Position numbers and translations under genes: made by a program. From Thermoplasmata archaeon (GTDB taxonomy: Archaea > Thermoplasmatota > Thermoplasmata > Thermoplasmatales > Thermoplasmataceae), in the NCBI GenBank assembly GCA_021811505.1, contig JAJZOM010000159.1:1-5619 (forward strand): 5,619 nt of DNA. Direction: 5' to 3'. Shown in pieces: positions 1-4,735 of this stretch (the stretch's first letter is position 1; each line of letters begins with the position of its first letter). The notes beneath the pieces are model-generated. The model searched no databases and was not told where the DNA came from. It worked only from the letters and a program-made list of their open reading frames with translations.

Positions 1-520
1 CAATCATGCTTATATCGGAAAAGTACACGGTCGCGGCAACCGCGAACATGGCAACGGTTCCACCGGCAGTTTCCATCATAACTATCCTGGAATAATGTTT
101 TCCTATGACGTTTGATTTTACTGCTTTCCCAATAAAAGAGGATAGGGACGCTTTAAACGTGTTTTGTGTTACGAGGACAATGGTAATGAGAGAAGATGCA
201 AGAATAGCAGCCATGGGTAGCATGAAATTCGTATCTACGAAGAATAATATAATCGAAATCGAGTAAATCAGGGCACCTATAATCATCAAGGTGTAAGATT
301 TTCCTTTGTCGATCAGGCGCCCCTGCGGTATGACAATGAAAAGAAGAACAATCTGTCCTGCCGTAGTTCCTATGCCGCCATAAATGATCGGAATATGATT
401 GGTTTCAAGGAGGTAGAAAACAGTATATCCAAAAACATTCATGGTAAGCGCAAAAAGGAAGCTCAGGACCGAAAGGGATGAAACAAATGGGCTGATTTTC
501 TCAAATTCTCTCTGAGGCAA
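1..520 (-). CDS. MFS transporter, N-terminal part (cut by window edge)
   Basis: This is an integral membrane secondary transporter of the major facilitator superfamily; the substrate cannot be read from the sequence. The visible 173 residues contain about five hydrophobic spans (roughly 12-38, 48-65, 77-95, 102-124 and 148-166). Between spans 2 and 3 there is a clear MFS motif A at residues 67-75 (GRLIDKGKS, matching G-x-L-x-D-(K/R)-x-(G/x)-(K/R)), which is the main family evidence. A typical MFS protein has 12 spans and about 400 residues, so more than half lies beyond position 1. I chose TTG at 520-518 as the start: a TAG stop lies directly upstream in frame, and the first in-frame ATG falls inside span 1. 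A TATA-like element about 30 nt upstream supports a nearly leaderless message. The gene follows the HisA-like gene on the same strand after a 56-base gap. The family call is solid; the start is less so. Confidence 0.8.
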   Translation of the reverse strand, partial: MPQREFEKISPFVSSLSVLSFLFALTMNVFGYTVFYLLETNHIPIIYGGIGTTAGQIVLLFIVIPQGRLIDKGKSYTLMIIGALIYSISIILFFVDTNFMLPMAAILASSLITIVLVTQNTFKASLSSFIGKAVKSNVIGKHYSRIVMMETAGGTVAMFAVAATVYFSDISMI

Positions 521-545
521 CTACAACAAATCTTTACCGTTGCAT

Positions 546-560
546 CGTATTTATTCCTTT
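546..560 (-). promoter_or_regulatory. Candidate archaeal promoter for the MFS gene
   Basis: Read on the minus strand, this is a purine-rich BRE-like AAAGG (560-556) followed by AATAAATA (555-548). Transcription starting about 26 nt downstream of the box centre would begin near 525, about 5 nt before the TTG codon at 520. No Shine-Dalgarno-like sequence precedes that TTG, which fits a near-leaderless transcript. This is pattern-based only; the 56-base gap would also allow co-transcription with the upstream gene. Confidence 0.4.
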
Positions 561-576
561 CTTCATATTAGTTCAC

Positions 577-1080
577 TTATCCAAGATATGGCAGCATGTC
601 TTCTGGGAAGTCGACCAGTTGCACGTACTTTTCTCCGGCCGATATTCTGGACACCAGATAACACAATACGAAATTTCCGTTAACCTCGTGGTCAGAAATC
701 AGATACTCTCCTCCGAGTGAAAGAAATTCCCTTACTTTACTGGACCCGTTGGCAGGCATAACAACCTCAGGGGAAAATTCAAGCATCCGGGTTATAAGTT
801 GGGGATTCTCATCGGGGCGAATAACCACTCTTGACGCCCCGGAAATAATGGAATCCATGAAATCCTCAACTCTTCCAGGCTGGTTCATAAGTATCAGTTC
901 AAAGAATTTTGAGATTTCAACGTACAGTCTGAAGTTAAATTTCCCCTTCTGGATTGCATCGTAGTCGCACACAAATATCTCCTCTCCGCCCATGTCCTTG
1001 AGTTCCATTCCTTCAGGCAATCCATAAAGTTTCGAATTTTTAATGGACAAACAGTTAATTGACAATAAAGCCATAGACAT
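577..1080 (-). CDS. HisA/HisF-like (phosphoribosyl-isomerase barrel) short homologue
   Basis: This is a 167-residue soluble protein without signal peptide or membrane span. Residues 35-43 (IFVCDYDAI) resemble the 'ADLDAI' strand of HisA and of the archaeal HisA-related proteins. A conserved-looking Asn follows (N49), then a strand FELILM (60-65), a helix, and residues 81-87 (GASRVVI), the typical 'GA-x-RVVIGTE' strand of that family. The spacing of these elements is right for consecutive beta-alpha units. Full HisA/HisF barrels have about 240-250 residues, so this protein is short: the segment before residue 35 is compressed, and the usual catalytic aspartate context of strand 1 is not recognisable (SINCLSIKN at 7-15). 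HisA isomerises ProFAR in histidine biosynthesis, but I would not assign that activity. ATG at 1080 is chosen because a TATA box sits about 26 nt upstream; a second Met (M3) is possible. The family call is motif-based and tentative. Confidence 0.55.
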   Translation of the reverse strand: MSMALLSINCLSIKNSKLYGLPEGMELKDMGGEEIFVCDYDAIQKGKFNFRLYVEISKFFELILMNQPGRVEDFMDSIISGASRVVIRPDENPQLITRMLEFSPEVVMPANGSSKVREFLSLGGEYLISDHEVNGNFVLCYLVSRISAGEKYVQLVDFPEDMLPYLG

Positions 1081-1100
1081 TTTAAAATTAATACACTTTC

Positions 1101-1117
1101 TATTTTATATGCTTTGC
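1101..1117 (-). promoter_or_regulatory. Archaeal TATA/BRE promoter of the HisA-like gene
   Basis: On the minus strand, ATATAAAATA occupies 1110-1101 and is preceded by the BRE-like GCAAAGC (1117-1111). The box centre lies about 26 nt from the ATG at 1080, so transcription would begin at or next to the start codon, giving a leaderless message. No ribosome-binding site is seen upstream of the ATG, which agrees with this. Confidence 0.6.
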
Positions 1118-1135
1118 ATGATAGTGGATATCACT
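1109..1135. promoter_or_regulatory. Possible operator: two short inverted repeats at the HisA-like promoter
   Basis: ATGC-TTT-GCAT (1109-1119) is a perfect 4-bp inverted repeat covering the BRE side of the HisA-like promoter. AGTG-GATAT-CACT (1123-1135) follows four bases later. A repressor bound here would block TFB/TBP access. Arms of four base pairs occur often by chance in A/T-rich DNA, so this is only a suggestion. Confidence 0.2.
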
Positions 1136-1243
1136 GTATTCTTTGTTAGGAATTCTACGCCAAATCAGTAATTATCTTCAGAATAATAAATATATCACGA
1201 TGACAATATAATAATGAACCTGTTCTCTTAACTCTTCAACAAT

Positions 1244-1260
1244 AGAAAAGTTATTTATTA
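1244..1260 (+). promoter_or_regulatory. Archaeal TATA/BRE promoter of the Usp gene
   Basis: An AGAAAAG BRE-like stretch (1244-1250) is directly followed by the TATA-like TTATTTATTA (1251-1260). The box centre is about 25 nt before the ATG at 1281, so transcription should start at or beside the start codon. There is no Shine-Dalgarno sequence between box and ATG, consistent with leaderless translation. Confidence 0.6.
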
Positions 1261-1280
1261 TTCAGAATATAGATTTACAC

Positions 1281-2099
1281 ATGATGGAAACTTCACGGTC
1301 CAACCTTTTCAAATTGGAACGAGCCATAGTACCTATGGCCAAGGGTGACAGATCAAGGGTTGTACTGGAACTCGCTTTTTCCCTGTCGACAATGTATAAC
1401 ACTGAGATCACGGCGCTTACGGTAAAAGAGGAAGTCAAGGAGGTGACGTGGAGTGACAAGGTCTCAGTTGTAATCAATGCTTACCGTGACGGAAAGGACA
1501 GAAATATCAAGGTTATACCTAAGGTGAGGACATCTGCATCCACTAAACAGGGAATTGTGGATGAAGTGAACAGCAAGAGCTATGATATCCTACTTCTTGG
1601 AACGTTTAAGCGATCCCTTCTTTCCGGTTCGCTTTTCGGCGGAATAGGGGATTTCGTTATGAAGCATTCCAAGGTTCCCACGGCTCTGGTGAGTATAAAG
1701 GGCAGTACTTTCCCCTACAGGAAAATCTTGCTGCCACTGTCCGAATCACTGAACACGAGAGGTGCAGTATCATTTGCCCTTCAGCTCAAAAAAGCACTGG
1801 GCTCAGATCTAACAATTGCGGATCTGAGAAAATTTGACAGACATAAGACTCATGAATTCAGTGCAGTTTTCGATCGGTTCGGCGAAGTTGTGAGTAAATA
1901 CGGTGAGAACATAACCATAATACGTCCCGGATATTCTTCCTCATTGGTGGAAGAAGTTCATCTGCTAATAGGCGATCAGAAACCTGACCTGATAATATTG
2001 GGAGTAACGGAGAACCAGAAAGGTAAAGTCAGGTTCAATTCCGATCTGAAAAATATCATAAAGGCAACAGAGCAGGACACAATTGTTGTAAAAAAGTAA
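1281..2099 (+). CDS. Tandem universal stress protein (two UspA-like domains)
   Basis: This is a 272-residue cytoplasmic protein built from two UspA-like alpha/beta domains, roughly residues 12-138 and 146-271. Each opens with the family's first strand and helix (RAIVPMAKGDRSRVVLELAF at 14-33; KILLPLSESLNTRGAVSFAL at 148-167) and ends with the 'DLLILG ... VPTALV'-type strands (YDILLLG at 101-107; DLIILG at 236-241). The usual nucleotide motif G-x2-G-x9-G-(S/T) survives only partly in domain 1: G107 and G120 align, but K110 replaces the second Gly and G121 the Ser/Thr. Domain 2 lacks the motif. ATP binding is therefore doubtful. The start is ATG 1281, with a TATA box 25 nt upstream; the second codon is also ATG. 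The gene converges on kdpC with one base between the stops. Bacterial KdpD sensors carry a Usp domain, so a link to potassium control is possible but inferred only from position. Confidence 0.85.
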   Translation: MMETSRSNLFKLERAIVPMAKGDRSRVVLELAFSLSTMYNTEITALTVKEEVKEVTWSDKVSVVINAYRDGKDRNIKVIPKVRTSASTKQGIVDEVNSKSYDILLLGTFKRSLLSGSLFGGIGDFVMKHSKVPTALVSIKGSTFPYRKILLPLSESLNTRGAVSFALQLKKALGSDLTIADLRKFDRHKTHEFSAVFDRFGEVVSKYGENITIIRPGYSSSLVEEVHLLIGDQKPDLIILGVTENQKGKVRFNSDLKNIIKATEQDTIVVKK

Positions 2100-2100
2100 A
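2090..2100 (-). terminator. Probable U-tract terminator of the kdp operon
   Basis: Immediately after the kdpC TGA, the minus strand reads TTTACTTTTTT (2100-2090). Archaeal RNA polymerase commonly terminates at such U-rich tracts without a hairpin. The tract lies inside the last codons of the convergent Usp gene, where it encodes the VVKK end on the other strand. No comparable T-run follows the Usp gene on the plus strand. Confidence 0.45.
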
Positions 2101-2739
2101 TCATTGAAGGAAATTCTTTGGCAGAATATTCTCAGCCATCAGCAACTTTAGAATGTCTATGTTAAGCTCAACGGTGTTGACGTAATAAGAGCCGAATATA
2201 GGGAAGTTCTGTCTTTCATTTCTGTTTATGCTGTCATTCAATATGGCGTATATATTGGAAACTGACAGGTTCAAACTCTTGTTCAGTGAAAGGTTGTAAA
2301 TAGCCGTGGCTATTCTGGGGACCTGATCATACGCACCAAGGACAGGTATGTTAGGATCCAATCCGGAAGCGGAATACGATACCATGGCTTCAGGTATCTG
2401 GCTCATGTTGATACCGGGGTTTTCCTGTTCAAATTTCTTTATATAATGCTGAGTGAGATTCAGGGTCTGGTTGCTGTCTATGGAGTAGGAATAGCCTCCC
2501 GATGTACTCATATTATAGCCTATGGCTGACGGTCTTGGATGAAAGAAAACTGAACTGTTAAAGGCTTCAGCGATCATGTAAGAGCCATATACCTTGCCGT
2601 TGATTGTGACAGGCGAACCGCTCGACTGGAAAGGAAGCGCTTTCTCTGTCACAATTGAGGTAAGTGTGGGAAAAACAAAACCGAGAAGGAAGAGGAACAC
2701 AACAGCAAAAGCAAAAGGCTTCAATAGCGACTTTATCAT
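2101..2739 (-). CDS. kdpC: Potassium-transporting ATPase subunit KdpC
   Basis: KdpC is the small accessory subunit of the KdpABC K+ pump. It spans the membrane once and places most of its mass outside, where it stabilises the complex. This 212-residue protein has one N-terminal hydrophobic span (about 7-30) followed by the family signatures: YGSYMIAEAF (51-60), HPRPSAIGY (67-75), SGG (80-82), SGLDPNI (125-131) and YDQVPRIA (137-144). Length is normal for KdpC. ATG 2739 is preferred over an in-frame TTG at 2754 because GGTGA lies at correct spacing before it and homologues begin close to the membrane span. The gene is last in kdpABC, four bases after the kdpB stop. The outer domain is rich in Asn, Ser and Thr, with nine N-x-(S/T) sequons between residues 61 and 170, suggesting a glycosylated surface. 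The identification is secure. Confidence 0.96.
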   Translation of the reverse strand: MIKSLLKPFAFAVVFLFLLGFVFPTLTSIVTEKALPFQSSGSPVTINGKVYGSYMIAEAFNSSVFFHPRPSAIGYNMSTSGGYSYSIDSNQTLNLTQHYIKKFEQENPGINMSQIPEAMVSYSASGLDPNIPVLGAYDQVPRIATAIYNLSLNKSLNLSVSNIYAILNDSINRNERQNFPIFGSYYVNTVELNIDILKLLMAENILPKNFLQ

Positions 2740-2743
2740 ATCT

Positions 2744-2748
2744 TCACC
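2744..2748 (-). promoter_or_regulatory. Ribosome-binding site of kdpC, containing the kdpB stop
   Basis: The minus strand reads GGTGA (2748-2744), then AGAT, then the ATG at 2739. GGTGA matches the archaeal anti-Shine-Dalgarno sequence and contains the kdpB TGA stop, so termination of kdpB and initiation of kdpC are physically coupled. It decides between ATG 2739 and the upstream TTG 2754. Confidence 0.65.
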
Positions 2749-4735
2749 ACACAACTCCTGTCGCGATCATCGCTGAATAAATTATCTTGATCATTATGAA
2801 CGGTAGCAGGACTCCACCCAGTCCATATATCATCACATTCCTCTTCAGCAGATCGGAAATCGACGAGGGCCGGTATCTCACTCCCTTGAGTGCCATAGGA
2901 ACAAGTGCTAGAAGTATGAAGGTGTTGAAGATCAGGGCAGATGTTATTGCCACCACTGGATTCTGAAGCCCCAGGATATTCAGGTAGTTTAATTGGGAGA
3001 ATACTGTGAACATTGCCGGGATTATCACGAAATACTTGGCAATATCATTAGCTATGCTGAAGGTAGTTAGCGCTCCGCGTGTAATCAATATCTGTTTTCC
3101 AAGGAATATAACGTCCATGAGCTTTGTTGGATCGTTGTCCAGATCAACCATATTGGCAGCTTCTTTTGCCGCTGGTGTCCCGCTGTTCATGGCCATTCCA
3201 ACATCTGCTTTTGCCAGCGCTGGTGCATCGTTGGTACCGTCTCCAACCATTGCAACCATTCTCTGCTGCTCCTTTTCTTTTATCACCACGTTGTATTTGT
3301 CGATCGGAGTGACATTTGCCACATATTCATCTATCCCACTCTCTCTAGCAATGAATGCTGCGGTGGTTTCATCATCCCCAGTGCACATGATGGTCTTAAT
3401 GTTCATTTTCTTCAAGCCTTCGAGCCTCTGTTTTATTCCAGGCTTGAGAAGATCGTTTAATTCTATTACTCCCGAAAATTCTCCGTTTTTAACAACAGTC
3501 AGTGCTGTACCTCCCCTGATAGATATTTCTTTGCAGAGTCCCTCCACATATTTGTCGGATATGTTGAACTTATTTTCCAGTGCCCTGAACGCTCCCTTCA
3601 GTATCTCGTCCCCACCTCTGACGAGGCCACTGAATTTGGTTTCAGCAGAGAATGGGACAAATTCGTATCCTGCGACATCATTCAGTGTCAAATTTATATT
3701 ATCTCTCTGGGCGAGTTTAACTATGGACATCCCCTCCTTGGTCTGATCCTGGAGAGAAATCATTGAACAGGTAGTAACAAATTCATTGTAATCTACGCCA
3801 CGGTTCGGGTAAAATTTAACTGCCTCTCGTTCACCCATTGTAACTGTACCGGTCTTGTCGAGAATAATGGTATCAATATCTCCTGCATTCTCTACAGATT
3901 TACCACTCTTGGCGATTACGTTATATTCAGATATTTTGTTTACTGCTGCGACTCCGATTGCGGGAAGAAGTCCGCCAATTGTGGTTGGTATTAGCGCAAT
4001 AAGCAGGACAATAAGTATCATTATATCGGGCGTTACTCCGACATATCTGGAAAGTGTGAAAAGGGCTGCAGTGATTATGAGGAAAACGAGTGTAATACCG
4101 GAGAGAAACACTGAGAGTGCAATCTCATTGGGAGTTCTCTCTCTTTTTGCATTCTCGACGATGGATATCATCTTGTCAAGGAACGTTTCACCGGGATTAT
4201 TGGTAACTTTGACCTTGATCTCATCGGTTACAAGCGTCGTCGATCCGGTTACGCTATCCCCCAGTATTTTGCGTGACGGTCTCGATTCTCCAGTCATGCT
4301 GGATTCATTTACGTATCCGGATCCCTCAATAATTTCACCGTCAATCGGAATGGTGTCCCCGGATTTTACTAGCACGATATCTCCTCTCTTGAGCTTGGAA
4401 GACGGGACCTCGGTAATTTCTGTTCCAGACAGAAGGCGGGCAGTGGTCTCCTTCTGAAGTTTCCTCAGGGAATTTGTTATTGTCCTGCTTTTCCCTTCTG
4501 AGATTGCAGAACTTATGTTTGAAAACAGGATAGTTAGAAATAGGAGTACCACCACTGCCTCATAGAACTGCTTGTATGAAAATGATACAGAAAGGTCGAA
4601 TGCACTGGGAAAAATCGTGACAATAATCGAAAGGATGAGGGCAAATTCTGTGACAAACATCACAGGGTTTCTGTATAGGTATCTCGGATCGAATCCTTTG
4701 AGGGACTCCAGAAGGATTTCAAGGTATCGGTTCAA
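2744..4735 (-). CDS. kdpB: Potassium-transporting P-type ATPase subunit KdpB
   Basis: KdpB is the ATP-hydrolysing P-type ATPase subunit (type IA) that powers K+ uptake through KdpA. Numbered from the TTG start (663 residues; E. coli KdpB is about 680), the order is: two membrane spans near 25-80; actuator domain with TGES at 148-151; spans 3-4 with IPTTIGGLL around 249-257; phosphorylation loop DKTGT with the phospho-acceptor D293; nucleotide-binding domain with KGA at 380-382; hinge GDGTND at 498-503; and span 5 with FSIANDIAKYF, whose D564 and K567 correspond to the charged pair important in E. coli KdpB. All catalytic motifs are intact. The TTG at 4735 overlaps the kdpA stop (TTGA) and has GAGGTG six bases upstream; the in-frame GTG at 4744 lies inside that same site, so it is less likely (it would add three residues). 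One oddity is GGLLP where bacterial proteins usually read GGLLS. Confidence 0.97.
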   Translation of the reverse strand: MNRYLEILLESLKGFDPRYLYRNPVMFVTEFALILSIIVTIFPSAFDLSVSFSYKQFYEAVVVLLFLTILFSNISSAISEGKSRTITNSLRKLQKETTARLLSGTEITEVPSSKLKRGDIVLVKSGDTIPIDGEIIEGSGYVNESSMTGESRPSRKILGDSVTGSTTLVTDEIKVKVTNNPGETFLDKMISIVENAKRERTPNEIALSVFLSGITLVFLIITAALFTLSRYVGVTPDIMILIVLLIALIPTTIGGLLPAIGVAAVNKISEYNVIAKSGKSVENAGDIDTIILDKTGTVTMGEREAVKFYPNRGVDYNEFVTTCSMISLQDQTKEGMSIVKLAQRDNINLTLNDVAGYEFVPFSAETKFSGLVRGGDEILKGAFRALENKFNISDKYVEGLCKEISIRGGTALTVVKNGEFSGVIELNDLLKPGIKQRLEGLKKMNIKTIMCTGDDETTAAFIARESGIDEYVANVTPIDKYNVVIKEKEQQRMVAMVGDGTNDAPALAKADVGMAMNSGTPAAKEAANMVDLDNDPTKLMDVIFLGKQILITRGALTTFSIANDIAKYFVIIPAMFTVFSQLNYLNILGLQNPVVAITSALIFNTFILLALVPMALKGVRYRPSSISDLLKRNVMIYGLGGVLLPFIMIKIIYSAMIATGVVW

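Noticed and set aside
749..964. Plus-strand open frame antisense to the HisA-like gene
   Set aside because: Only 71 codons, without promoter or ribosome-binding site, and the opposite strand carries the recognisable motifs.
1136..1243. A tiny gene or second promoter in the A/T-rich middle of the divergent region
   Set aside because: The ATGs there open frames of only a few codons, and the TATA-like strings are expected by chance in such A/T-rich DNA with no gene at the right distance.
1262..1477. Minus-strand open frame antisense to the Usp start
   Set aside because: It overlaps the conserved first Usp domain and would run through the Usp promoter; Ser/Thr/Leu-rich with no family resemblance.
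2740..2754. In-frame TTG at 2754 as the kdpC start (adds five residues)
   Set aside because: The purine-rich GGAG directly abuts this TTG with no spacing, whereas ATG 2739 has a properly spaced GGTGA and fits the family's usual N-terminus.
3006..3746. Long plus-strand open frame of 246 codons antisense to kdpB
   Set aside because: It lies wholly within the conserved kdpB gene, its translation is low-complexity Ser/Leu/Pro-rich with no recognisable domain, and no promoter or ribosome-binding site precedes it.
3855..4457. Plus-strand open frame of 200 codons antisense to kdpB
   Set aside because: It is a shadow of the conserved actuator and span regions of KdpB; the composition mirrors the complementary frame and no family motif is visible.
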